Positions 31,801-44,000 of a DNA stretch of 64,000 nucleotides are shown in pieces. The notes beneath the pieces were generated by a model. That model ran no database searches. It was not told the DNA's origin and saw only the letters and a program-made list of their open reading frames with translations. A program made the translations under genes and the position numbers. Every line of letters starts with the position of its first letter. Position 1 is the stretch's first letter. Source of the stretch: Telmatactis stephensoni (taxonomy: Eukaryota; Cnidaria; Anthozoa; Actiniaria; Isophelliidae); NCBI GenBank assembly GCA_029948255.1, contig JALIZF010001692.1, positions 124,001 to 188,000 of the forward strand, written 5' to 3'.

Positions 31801-34766
31801 ACACTAAGTATAGGTCCTGATTATATATTTGAATTGTTTTTGCAGCTGATCATGACTATCAGTTCAGTGCAATTGAATAGTCGTCGATTAATTCTAGACA
31901 AAGTGGACATTATCCTCAGCAATCGATCAGTATTGAATACTGATTCGATACTGATTGTCTGTCAGTCATTCATTGGTCTATAACACTTGAACATAGAGTG
32001 GTTAAACGCACGTTATCTTGGATCTAGAAGAGGATATGTTTTCTTTCTCGCATTACCGTGGTGTCACAAGCACGAAACAACGGTTTCTTATCAGATCACT
32101 GCTGTGCTACATCATTTGTCTGTTCATTCATCGATTCATGATCATTCATTCATTCATTCATCCATCCATATCCATGCATGCATGCATTTTTTCAATTTAT
32201 TCTTTCATTCATCTATCCACTCATTCTTTAAATTCATTCATTTATCTTTTCATTCGTTCATGCGTTTGTACGTTCTTTCCGGTTCATTTATCTATCCATC
32301 CACTTTAACATTTTACAAAAAAAAAAAAAAAAAAAAAAGAACTGGTTTGCCTCCTTGCCAGTTGGGATTCTTAATCCATTTATGTTTGATTTATATGATT
32401 TAGTTAGGATTTGTAAATTGAGCTGAAAAGCCCTGTGGAGGGAGTCTCAATCATGTATGTATTTTTTTAAAGAGACCTGTCTGTGTTTTGTAACGGATGA
32501 ACAAAACATCTGCGTATTTTGACTGGGCCGGCCTACACCCGCCGAATTAACAATATATAACCAGAAATGTTTTTTGTAGAATAAAGAACTATCGCCTGGG
32601 ACATGTATCGATGGAAAGACTTGTAAAAATGGAGGAACGTGCGCCAAATCTTGCACCGTACGGGGTTATGAATGTAAATGTCAGCCGTTTAACTACGGAC
32701 ATCATTGTGAGCTATGGACTACAGGTATGCCCAGCATGAAATCGCAAGTAGCGCTGGGAAAACATGTGCTCTGGGCAGGTGCCCTGCGTCCCTTAGTTTA
32801 TGCTGTCTCGCGAGCTCGCTAAGCATCCTGGTAAATAATCAAATATTTACCATATATTGATTATCACACATGAAATTTGAGTGACCTGGGCATGACGCTC
32901 AAAATGTCATGCCTTTATAGTCTTCTAGGGGAGTGTTGCATTTTAGGGAGCGCATATATTGCCTCTCAACAAATATAAATATTCACTCAAGTTATTATTA
33001 ATTCTATTATTATTTTAATAGATGTTACATCTTGCAAAGATATTCAAACTAAAACAAGGTAAAGTGACAAGACAGAATATATACCAATATACCACTACAC
33101 CACTATATACCACTATACCACATTACCACACTATCACTATACCACTATACCACACCTACACCACTATACCACTACACCACTATACCACTACACCACTATA
33201 CCACTACACCGTACCACTATACCACTATACCATAATACCACTATACTGCTATAAAAACTTGTTAACCACTATATTAGAGTGCTTTTATTTAACCCGCGCG
33301 AAAGAAACTGGATTAATATTTAGTGAGTGCTAGCTAGCTGGTACGGTAAAGCTAGAACGAAAGAGAAAGTATTTGGAGTCTACTACCAACTATTATACGT
33401 ACTATTTTTTCACGGGTTAAATAAAATCACTCTGCTTTACCAACATATCGATAAACCACTATATATACTTCTATACTAATATACCAATGTACCAACATAC
33501 CAATATACCATCCTAGACCTTAGAGTCCTTAGACGCGACCTAGATAAGACGGGAACTCTCCGCGTGTTCTTGTTCTTATTTGTGCATTTTCATGTATGAG
33601 ACCAATTCTTGATTTGCAACCATTCCCAGCAGGAGAGTGAATTGGACAAAAGGTCCACCAGTCACGGTAGTGGTTTTCTTTTGTCAAGTCCACCAGCATG
33701 GCTGCCGTTTCTTTGTTCAATTCAATCTCCTGGGAATGGTTGCAAACCAAGAATAGGTATAATAGAGAAGATAATTCAAATGGAAGTCTGCAAGTGACAG
33801 TTGTAGAAGATTGCAGTTTCATCTTACAGCGAAAATCGTTGCATCGCGACCTCCAACGTCGGTAAGATTTTGGTCTTTTCTGATCCGTCCATCATTCTTG
33901 GGGGCGGAACCTTCACGAACTCGTTCAGTGATTGGTTGATTTGAAAGAAGCTCCGCCCCCAAACTGATTGACGGCTCAGAAAAACCCAAAATCACAACAA
34001 AATTTGTAATTTGCTGGTCGCGATGCAACGATTTTGGCTGTAATCACGCAAATTTGTGACTTTGGTTTTAGTTATCGTAAAGATATGGCCTACACCTTGG
34101 TCATCGACAGCAAACAATTAGACATCTATTGCCATTTGTCCGCCACGTCTTGTGGCAGTGGTGGATGGACGTTGGCCATGAAGATTGACGGTACAAAAAC
34201 GGTAAAATTAGGACTGTGTTCTGATGAATATAATTTTATGTTGCTGGTTAGTTAAAACTAGTTCTAATTTTTCGCGTTTTTAGGCTCAGTTTGGTTACTC
34301 ATCTGCGTTATGGAGTAATAAACAATCCTACAACTTAACGGCCGGCCAATCAGGTTTTGATAACTATCAAACCAAACTGCCCAGCTACTGGGCCATGCCT
34401 TTTACCGAATTATGTGTTGCTATGAAAGTTGGTAACGCCTTGAAATGGCTAAAAATACCGTATACCGCTTCGTCTCTCTACGACGTCATTGCTGATGGAA
34501 GTTTTCGAAAATTTACGATTGGCAAGGCCAAGTGGATGTCCCTGATTGCTGGCTCATCCTTGCAGCCCAATTGTAACTTAGAAGGGTTTAATAATGGCCG
34601 GGCAAGAATTGGGATTAAATCAAACCAGGAAAATGATTGCTGTTCACCCGATAGCGCGATTGGATTCGGTTTGAATACCGCGTATTCATGTGGAAATCTT
34701 TGTAGGTATACGTGCAGTAATGGCAACAAGGATACAAGAACTTTTGGGTATATTTTAATTAAGTAA
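25871..34766 (+). CDS. Secreted PAN-EGF-fibrinogen-like protein, USOMP5-like family
   Basis: Exons: 25871-26003, 30073-30284, 32580-32724, 33022-33058, 34072-34201 and 34284-34766. All have GT-AG borders and phases 1, 0, 1, 2, 0 that join exactly into 379 aa. Exon 1 encodes a signal peptide ([20 protein letters not shown]). Exon 2 is a PAN/apple domain ([22 protein letters not shown]). Exon 3 is one EGF-like domain (CKNGGTC, YECKC) with a seventh cysteine. Exons 5-6 form a fibrinogen-like domain with [14 protein letters not shown], the [19 protein letters not shown] block, [17 protein letters not shown] and final GYILIK. From memory this architecture matches the cnidarian proteins annotated as skeletal organic matrix protein 5-like, secreted and extracellular. 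A role in the skeletal matrix is inference; an adhesive or lectin-like role is equally possible. Introns carry a minisatellite, microsatellites and two MITEs. Confidence 0.85.
28885..29840. repeat. Minisatellite, seven copies of a 133-138 bp unit
   Basis: GTAGCCCGAG recurs at 28898, 29052, 29189, 29322, 29459, 29597 and 29730, so the spacing is 133-138 bp except for a longer first interval. Each unit contains the small palindrome CGGGCTTCCTTGTAGCCCG followed by an AT-rich segment (TATTGAATATTCATAAGC). Neighbouring units differ by a few bases only. It lies in intron 1 of the secreted PAN-EGF-fibrinogen-like gene. Confidence 0.95.
30373..30598. repeat. (GGTT)n microsatellite
   Basis: Interrupted GGTT/GATT repeats, with a perfect run of about 55 bp at its right end, in intron 2 of the secreted gene, about 90 bp after the PAN exon. 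Confidence 0.95.
30599..32119. other. Intron 2 sequence without further features
   Basis: AT-rich intronic DNA of the USOMP5-like gene; no nested gene seen. Confidence 0.4.
32120..32338. repeat. (CATT)n microsatellite followed by an A tract
   Basis: Degenerate CATTCATT/CATC repeats up to about 32300, then an uninterrupted A run at 32317-32338. The A tract after an ORF-like stretch might suggest a retroposed sequence, but no flanking duplication was found. The Ile/His/Ser-rich frames here come from the repeat. Confidence 0.85.
33083..33250. repeat. ACCACTAT minisatellite
   Basis: Tandem array of ACCACTAT / ACCACTAC units in intron 4 of the secreted gene, beginning 25 bp after the donor site. 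A related, more diverged set (ATACCAATGTACC) appears at 33470-33510. Confidence 0.9.
33601..33758. mobile_element. MITE, 158 bp, in intron 4
   Basis: Termini ACCAATTCTTGATTTGCAAC and GTTGCAAACCAAGAATAGGT are inverted with few mismatches; CATTCCCAG lies inside both. GTCCACCAG occurs twice in the centre. Non-coding. Confidence 0.75.
33824..34043. mobile_element. MITE, 220 bp, ends 28 bp before the fibrinogen-like exon
   Basis: Termini TTACAGCGAAAATCGTTGCA and TGCAACGATTTTGGCTGTAA, then CGCGACC/GGTCGCG inside. GGGGCGGA and TCCGCCCC are also inverted copies. It ends so near exon 5 of the USOMP5-like gene that it must lie next to the branch point region. Confidence 0.85.
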
Positions 34767-37700
34767 TAGAGTCTTCAGGCTTCGAAGCCTTTAGTTACCC
34801 TTTCGATCATACATCCCTTTGAGAGGAAAGGTATCCCTTTCCAAAGAAAATGCATGGTATATTTCTTTAATATGTCTTTCAATGAAAATTGTTCCTCCTT
34901 TATACACCTTTCAAAGAAAATGGTACCCTTTTTATATATCTTTTCAAGAAAATAGTACTGCTTTATACCGTTCAATGAAAATGGTACTCCTTTCAAAGAC
35001 AGTTTTCATGTCTACCAAATTTTATAAAATCTCCATCCTTTTACATGCCTCCAGCGTAAAGGATATTCCCATCTAGTTAACCTTCCACTTGAGAAAGGCA
35101 CTCTACCCCCACCCCCAAGGGATAACCGTTTGGCCGTCCACGAATTTACTGGCTCTAATATAATAATTTGAGCCCGCTGTTCAGCGTGCATACTTTCATT
35201 TGCCGCTGATTTGAGCCCAGGGCCGGTGCATGGTCGATCACTCGAGAAACCCTGATGCCAGCTCAATACACCACGTAAGTAAGCATTGCAGAAGCCTCTT
35301 TTCCTTCGTATTTCAGTTTAGTGAATACAAAGGAATGCTGCCTACAAGCAGAGTTATTGAGGAAATTCTTAGGACATGGAATTATGTTGCGCAAAAATAT
35401 TTAAGTCCTGCGCGCACGATTAAATCCGTACGCGTGACGTCCGTGTTGACAAAAACGTCTCGTGTGAAAACTAGGCCTAGCAGTAGCAAGCTTAATTTGT
35501 TGAAAAATATTACATGTAAATCTAGATTTTGAAAAACGTTTAATAAGGAAGTTAAGAAAATGATAAAATATATAGAAACTTTATCGCTCAGAGATGATAA
35601 GAGGGGAAGAAGGAAAGGGGATGACTATGGAAGTCAGAAAATCACGCAAGAGACTAGATAAGATCAGTTTTGGTTTTGACCCGGGTTTTGATCGATAAAA
35701 ACCAAACCAATTAACTGCAAACCAAATTAAAACAAAGCATATCAAATCAACAGCAACAAAAGCAAAAATTGAGGATTGAGGATTTCCAAGAAGAAACTCA
35801 GTAAGCCTTTTAAAGTGTGATAAATGAAACGAAAAAGCAACCAATGGTTTGATTGTTCTTGCTGATAACCGGCTGATTTAGCACTTAATTGGCTTTTCCA
35901 TTAATTGGAAGAGAGTGTCCCAACGGAAGTGAAAAGTTTTGCCTTTTCAAAATAGAACTGCATGAAGCTTCGTGATACAAGTGGAACAAATATCAATAAT
36001 TACAACCCGATAATAATGAAATGACATATGAATAAAATAAAGTATATGGTCATAACGATTGGAAAAACTATCTTTCCAAGATACATTTAACTGAGCGCGC
36101 TATCGTTTCACAACGGCTGTCGTTTCACAACTAATAAAGTCGAATCTAACAAACATCTTTATTAACTATATATATAGCGAATTTCCACAAATAGCTCGAC
36201 AAAATAAGACGAAAAATCCATATCTAAAAGTATGGCTTTTGAAAAAGGCTAGGATAGTTGTAAATCCTCAACAACAAAAAATTATATAGCCATTGACATG
36301 GATTTATATAAGAGTAAATGTTTGGACGTAATCGCATGAAAAAAGAGCTTGGTGAACTATATTTTCACGCTTGCATGCTTGTTTGTTTTTATTTCTCGTT
36401 TAAAAGTATTTCATTATAAATACAATTATTTATAATGGTTTGTTTTAAAGAAATATATATAAATGTAGAAATACAAAACTTGTCAATAAAATATAGAAAC
36501 ATAATTAAGTGACAATGAGAATGGAGGCTAAATAAACTTTCGTTTTCTAGTTAGCGCCCTGTCTTTTTGTGTTTTAAAATATTTAATGCAGGTGAAGGAT
36601 CATGACACAAATAGGCAAAAAGACGGACACATATACACAAACATAAACACAAGGACGATGAAAAGGACATTCTTATATTATACAATTATAGCTAAGATAT
36701 ATATTATGATTAATTAATTAATATGAATCAAGTAGGAACAATTACAGTACAACGTCTGAGACGTTGTTGATCATAAAGAAGATGCTCTTTCAATTGCATG
36801 CTTAATTGCTTAGAGCGATAACACTTAAACCGTGAAATAACTTAGTAACTAAATAGAGACAAATAGTAGCAAAACCCTTTGTTTTCTATTGTTTCATTAG
36901 TACTATTTTGTACTTTTTAGTTAGTACTTGTTTCACGGTTTTAGTGCTATTGCTCTAGTATTATGATTATGTTATCGTTATTTTCTAAATTTCTGAAATC
37001 TTTGCTATAACAGTATTCAGTGTTTTCATTTGATTCCATTAGATACTTAAAATTTAATTTTAAAAACTTAAGAGTCATTGCTGACAACATCCATTTAAAT
37101 GTTACCGTCAGTAAAATTGTACGGTCGTCATCTTTGATAAAATATACTTGAAGCTTTCAAAGCACTTATCTAGTTTTACCATTATCTTCACAAACTAAAG
37201 AATCAGTTTAAAACTGTGTCAATACTGGGACAGCTTAATATTAAAGAATACATCTAGAAATTCCTTGAGTTTTGTCTTGTTTTTATTATATTATATTTCA
37301 ATAAAACTTTTGAGAACCTGAATGACATTTTTAACAATATGTGATATTTTTTGCAAACAATGGAGAACCAGAGGGAGTCAGGGTGAGCCGGAGAATTGAA
37401 CCGAGAATCCAGGGATATATATTATTTTGTTAATTGCTCGTTTTTCGCTTACAGGAAAATATCTCGGGAATACATTTTGTGGCAATTACTGGTTCTGCTT
37501 ATTTTGTGACCAAGGCCTTCATTCTCCATTCTCCATTCAGAGAGCGAGAAACGAGCGACAAAATAATGTCACTGCTTTCTCAAGGATATTTTACATAATA
37601 TAATGCAATATTTTTGAAAATGTCAAGAAACATTAAGTCATTCTCTTTTATGAAGTACTTGAGAAGTCCACTAGTTCCAGGTTTCAGTGCGACTATTCCA

Positions 37701-38034
37701 AGCAAGGGTCAAACAAGTAAACAAATTTTCGTTGAGACAAATTTTCATTGTACATTTTTGATGCTTTACAAAAGATTCCGCCTACAGTCTAAGATGCTTC
37801 TTGTTCAATCTCGATCTAGTTCGTACACATACAAAGCAAATTATTCGCATTTTAAGCGAAATATTGAACATTTGTAGAGATTCTATTGTAAATATACTCG
37901 ATCGTGATTGGATAATTTGCATGAAAATTTGTGGGTGGCCTTTGTCGTTGTAGCACTGTAAAAGCTAGACATAAATAAGTGGACAGTTTTTGAGCTTTCT
38001 CCGTAAAAACAGAAACCGGCAATGATTTAACAAA
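34767..38034. other. Spacer between the two secreted genes
   Basis: Begins with a degenerate tandem repeat of about 30-35 bp (34810-35005; TTTCAAWGAAAATGGTA words). The rest is AT-rich with no supported gene. Promoter of the downstream gene should lie at its right end. Confidence 0.45.
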
Positions 38035-41000
38035 ATGAGGACAAAAAGTTTATTTTGTGAAAGTTCTTCATTTTTGCTGCTCTTATTCCTAATATCATGT
38101 TCAGGTAAAGACAGTTTTGCGTCCAGTTTCTTCTTTCAGTTCCGTTTGGTCATCTAAAACACACTCAAGTAAACTATCTTCGATTTCAGAAGCATACGAA
38201 TGCAAGGAAATGATTTTCAAGAACGCACTCGACGACAAGATGCTGAAAAACCACATTTTTGCTTCTGTTGTTGCTACTGACGATTCGAATTGTCGTGCGT
38301 ACTGTTTTATGGATTCTCGTTGTATTTCGTACAACTTTCACACGACAGACGATGTCGATCCCTTCACGTGTGAGTTGAGTGACTCAGATCATATTTTCCA
38401 CCCAGAAGACTTGGTACAAAGATTTAATGTTGTGTACAACAGTGCAGAGGTGGGTATTACTTATTATTATCATTTTTATTACTTATTATTTTTTATTACA
38501 AAAAAAACCACAAACACAAAATAAAAAATAAGAAAAAGAAAAGACAAGAAAAAGACAAGAAAAAAGGGAAAAAAGAAAAACTAAAGAAATATATACATCA
38601 TGGATCAACTGATGATTCTTAAGACCGTTTCCTTTGACTAGCTTGTTTTCGACAGTTCTTTGAAAGATGCACGCTGTGTATTTCGAAATCTCGATGCTTT
38701 TTCTTTAACTTTTTTCGACAGTTCTTTGAGAAATGCTTGCTGTGTATTTCGAAATCTCGACTTGACGAACTGTACGTTGAGGGACAAAAGGCATCTTGAT
38801 TGTAACTTCTATTTAAGTTGGTATTTACGTATTTGAAACAAATAAATTTATAGTACTTGAGATCCTTTGAAACAACCTCCAGACAGAAGTATATATGTAG
38901 TACTTTTGGTTCAAGTGATTTTTACAACAAAATTGAATGATAAAATACCTACATGAGCGAGGTGATATTTATTTTGAAATTAAGTTCGCTTTTGCTGTTA
39001 TTGTTTTACAGAATTCTTGCAATTGCAGTCTTAAAAACATGACTTGCAGGTTCAACTTTGTTGACAATACACATCAATGTTTGTGTAAACCTGGGTTTAC
39101 TGGAGTAAACTGTGAAATTAGTAAGTGTTTCTCAATTTCATCATCAGTTATTAGTTAAGCGATTCCGATTCAAAACTGAATCGTCGGGAAAACAGTTGTT
39201 TAATTTGTCATTTTGTTGTCACTCCTGTTTTCATTTGTCATGATATCTTAATATAAAGTATAATTCATCTTTGCTGTTATCTGATTTGTTCAGCAGTTTA
39301 TTAGTTAGAAACGTCTTGCCTTTTCAAGGCATCTATCTAGTCCATGTTAACGACTGATTACAAATACGTTACCTAGCAACGATTGAGGCTGGTTAGAGGG
39401 ATGGGAAAGGGAGGGGAGAGAGGGGAAGCCGCTAGGTTTTATAGCAGTCGTTACTAAGCTAAGTGTCGTTCTCATAATTCTAAATTTCGTCATTCATTTT
39501 CCTGGGAATATACCAATTTGGCAATTGACGACAGATAGCAAATAACAATAGATAATAGATCATCTAAAACTGGGCAATATGCATATCAGTGATGAAGACA
39601 AGTGTCAAACTGCGAATTTTGATTTGTGCATATCCCGCAACTACGCAAGTTTCCTGTAATAGTACGTAATAGACGCGACTAAATAAATCTCCATCTATCT
39701 CGCTTCCACCTCGATTGTTTGCATTCAGGGTATATTTTAGTCAGAAAATATAAAAGCACCAATCCATGAATCAATCAACTAGCTATGCAAACTACGGACG
39801 AACGGACGAACGGACGAACAAACAAGCAAACGAACGGAACGAACACAGCGGCAGATCCAGGGGGCGAAGGGGTTCATGAAACCCCCCTTGAAGGTTTTAA
39901 GCCATTTTTTGTCAAACATCGACCAAAAATAGAGTATTATACACAGCTGGGTTTAAAAAAAGGAACCCCCTTGGAAAAATCCTGAATCCGCTACTCCAAC
40001 CAAACCAAACAAATAAACAAAAATAGAAACAAAATGAATAAATAAATGAATGGACAAACAAAAAAGCAAACAATGCATCTGTACTGACCATCCATGTATT
40101 GACCACTAAAAAGTTGTTAATTTTATTGTTTCTAGATATTAATGACTGTCTTCCTAATCCTTGTCAAAACAACGGTAAATGTTTGGATCTAGTGAACGGT
40201 TACAATTGTTCATGTCTGGAAGGTTATTCTGGCAAAACCTGCTCCATTTCAATAGGTATGTCACAAACCAAAGGCAGTCCATGACTGTGCAACACAGTTG
40301 CGCGAATTCCACAGTAAATGCTATGTGCAAGACTTTCCCCTAATTCCATGATCGCGGTAACTGGCTTATAGTCCAAGTTGTTACAATACTCTCAGACTGC
40401 AGTGGAGCTGAATCTCTTTTGACTGCCTTTATTACACGTCCTAACTCAATACAGATATTTGATACTTGTATGTCACTTATGTAAGGTTGCGTGACGCATG
40501 GTATATTGTAACATCCTTACCACTTTGATAAGCTTGATGTGGTACTAATAACTAATTGCTATGATCAATGTCCTAAAGGTCCTTATTGGGTCTTATCCTA
40601 ATCAAATCAAATCTAATCAATCTTTTGAATCTAAAATGTAACATTAACATTTGTGGATATGTATAAAGTGTTTACTGTGTTGTTCCATAAGACTTTCTAT
40701 TTAGGCAAATAGTCCTGTAGATATGCAGGGGGTCTCCTAACACGTTGGGGTCTTGGTTGTTGTGGTGTACTGCAAGGTTCCGTTGATGGGGGTGCACCTG
40801 CTGCTTGTTGTTCAGAACCGCTGGGCGAGGACACTTGGGTTGCTGGGCTGTTGACCTCAGTACGTTCTACTGGTTCAGGGATGGGAGGTCTCTCTTTGGT
40901 GTTCTTCAAATGGTACCGATTCCTTCTGTAGGTTCCTCCATCTGGTGTTTCGACAAGGTACGATCTTTCGTCGAGCCTTGTCGCCACCACTCCCTTCCTC

Positions 41001-44000
41001 CATCTCTTTTCTCCCAACTGGAAGGGTTTCATTCTAACCACTTCACCCTCTTCTAGGGGCGACAGGTCACGAGCACTACGGTTATAGTTCCTAGCTTGCG
41101 TTTCCTGCCGTTTTTTCAGCTCTGTTTGTGTCTCTTGAGCCGAGACAACTTCTGGTTTAAGCTGAGACTTTGTTGTTGGGAGGAGTGTTCTTGTTCTCCT
41201 GTTCATGAAGCGCTGCACCGGACTAGAGCTCATGCCTTGCGTGGGGGTATTCCTGTACTCCAGGAAAGCTAAGTTTGGATCTGTTCCAGCGTCGCGGGCC
41301 TTTCTCATGAGATCCTTCGCCTTCTTAACAGCAGACTCTGCTTTGCCGTTGCCTTTGCTGTTGAAAGGGCTGCTGGGGTGATGTTCAACGTCCCAATCCT
41401 TCACAAACTTCTGAAATTCAGCTGATGAGAATTGAGACCCATTGTCGCTGATAAGACGATCGGGGCACCCATACCGGGCGAAATGGCTCCTAAGCTTGTT
41501 GACCACTGATTTGGTTGAGGAAGATGGTAGCTTATCTACTTCCCAGAAGTTGCTGTAATAATCTACAGTGATGAGGTATTCCTTCTTGTCGAATTCAAAC
41601 ATGTCCACACCAACTTGTTCCCACGGTCGTGTCGGAAGCTGGTGGGGCATCAAAGTCTCCTTCTGCTGACTGTTCTCATATGTACGGCATGTCTCACACA
41701 CTGCTACCATTTCTTTGATTTCAGCAGACATTCCTGGCCAAAAAACCGTTTCGCGGGCTCGTCTGAGACACGATTCCGCGCCCAGATGTGATGCATGGAG
41801 CTTTGTTTTCATATCGTGGCGCAGTCGGGTTGGTACAACTATTCTTTGTCCACGAAAGATGACGCCATCCTGGAGCGCCAACTCGTCCCTTACACTGAAG
41901 TAGGGGGTTACTTCTGCTGGTACGTCTTTCCGTTCTTCCGGCCAGCCAGTGAGGATCACATCCTTAAGAGCTTGTAGTGTTCTATCTTCCTTAGTTGCCT
42001 GCTGTATCTCCCTTAGCTTTGAGTTGGAGACTGGTAAAAAACTGGCAGCACAAACGTGTTCAAATTCTGCTCCCGAGGGATGTTCCGTCGTAGGTAGGTA
42101 TGCCCGGGACAGGGTGTCTGCTAGGTGCATATCCTTCCCGCACCTGTATTGTACGTCGAAGGAATACTTTTGAAGCCGCATCATCATACCTTGGAGACGC
42201 TTCGGTGCAGATGCGAGAGGCTTTTTGAGAATTGACTCGAGTGGCTTGTGGTCGCTTTGCACTCTGACTTTCCGTCCATACGTGTAGTGGTTAAACTTCT
42301 CCAGCGCGAAAACAATGGCAAGCATTTCTTTTTCGATCTGTGCGTATCTCTGCTCCGTTGGAGTTAATGCTCTGCTGACGTATGCGATCGGTTGGCCATT
42401 CTGCATTAGTGCCGCACCTAGACCTTTTGTGCTAGCATCACACTGGACTTGCAGCTCCAGGTTGGGCTCGAAATAGGCCAGAACTGGTGCATCTGTCACC
42501 AGTTTCTTGATCTCCTCGAGGGCGTTCTCTTGTTCGTCTGTCCACTGGAATTCTGTGTCGAGTCGGGCGAGTCTGCGCAGGGGCTCCATCTTGTCTGCAA
42601 GTCTTGGTAGGAATCTGGCAAGATAGTTCACAAAGCCATTTAGGCGCTGTATGCCCTCGGCATCTTCAGGGCGGGGCATCTCAAGGACTGCTCTGGCTTT
42701 CTCCGGGTCAATTTTCAGACCTTCGCTCGTGAAGACATGGCCCATAAAAGTAACTTCTTTGATTCTCAGCCTTAACTTGTTCTTGTTAAGGGCAATTCCA
42801 CGTTCTCTGCATCTTTCAAGCAAGGCTTCTAGTTTGCGATCATGATCCTCGTTGGCTTCCTCTTCTGTCTCGCCAACACCATAGACTAGAATGTCGTCGG
42901 TTATGTTCAAAAGTCCATCTAGCCTGTCTAGTGCCTGATTCACTCGCTTTTGGAAGATCTCGCTCGATGCACACAAACCAAATGGCAGCCTGTTCCATTT
43001 GTACCTACCAAAGGGGGTGGAAAACGTTGTAAGCAAGCTTGACTCCTCGTCCAAAACACAGTGCCAGTAGCCTGCAGTCAGATCCACGGTGGAGAACACT
43101 TTTGCACGTGATAGCTCTGGTAGCAAGTCATCCAGCACCGGCAGTTGATACGTTTCTCGCTTCAATGCCTGGTTCAGATGTCGGGGGTCAATGCAAACTC
43201 TTAGTTGACCTGACTTTTTGGTGGTTACAACAACACTGCTCACCCAGCTTGTAGGTTCGTCTACTGCAGCAAGAACTCCTAGCTTCTCCAGACGGTCAAG
43301 CTCGCCTTTAAACTTTGTCTTTAATGCTGTAGGGACTCGTCGAGGTGGCGTTATAACTGGTTGTGCGGTTTCATCAACCTGCAGATGTACTGTTCCAGGC
43401 AGGGTTCCAAGTTCTCTGGAGAACACATCATCATAGCGTTGTATAAGATTATCCTTAAGTAACACGTGGTCGACATCTTCACTGACCTTCACATCGGGGG
43501 GTGGAACTGCAATAAAATTATCTGCATGCACAGTGAGTAGCTTCATTTGCTGTGCAGTACGTGCACCAATTATCGGTGTCAGGTTGTCGTTTACAACAAC
43601 AAACTCGACTGAAAACTTCTTTCCACTCTTGGGATTTTTAACAATCAAACGCGTGACTCCAAGCGGCTTTAGTTCCGTTCCGTTCCACATTTTTAGGGTT
43701 TTCGTAGTAGGCTGTACGTCACTTCCGTTGGCATGTTTCTTAGTGATGATGTTTACAGACGCGCCACAGTCAATTTGAAAGCTGACCTTTCGTTTGTTAA
43801 TTTCCATCTCAGTGTAAACAACCTTTTTGAAACCGGAGTCTTCGTTAATGGCATTGATGTTAGGATTCGATTCTTTTGTTGTGATACCGGAAAGAAAATC
43901 GTAATCACTGTCGTCGCTGTCATCACTGTCGTCGCGATCGGACTCTTGTTGTGAAATTCCGTGTATACCGCGTTGGTCTTGTTTTCGGCACATTTTCGCG

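Noticed and set aside
31987..32403. His/Ile/Ser-rich open frames
   Set aside because: Arise from the CATT microsatellite in an intron; no splice or family support.
33022..33333. Thr/Tyr-rich 103-aa open frame
   Set aside because: Only its first 37 nt are a real exon (exon 4 of the USOMP5-like gene); the rest is the ACCACTAT repeat.
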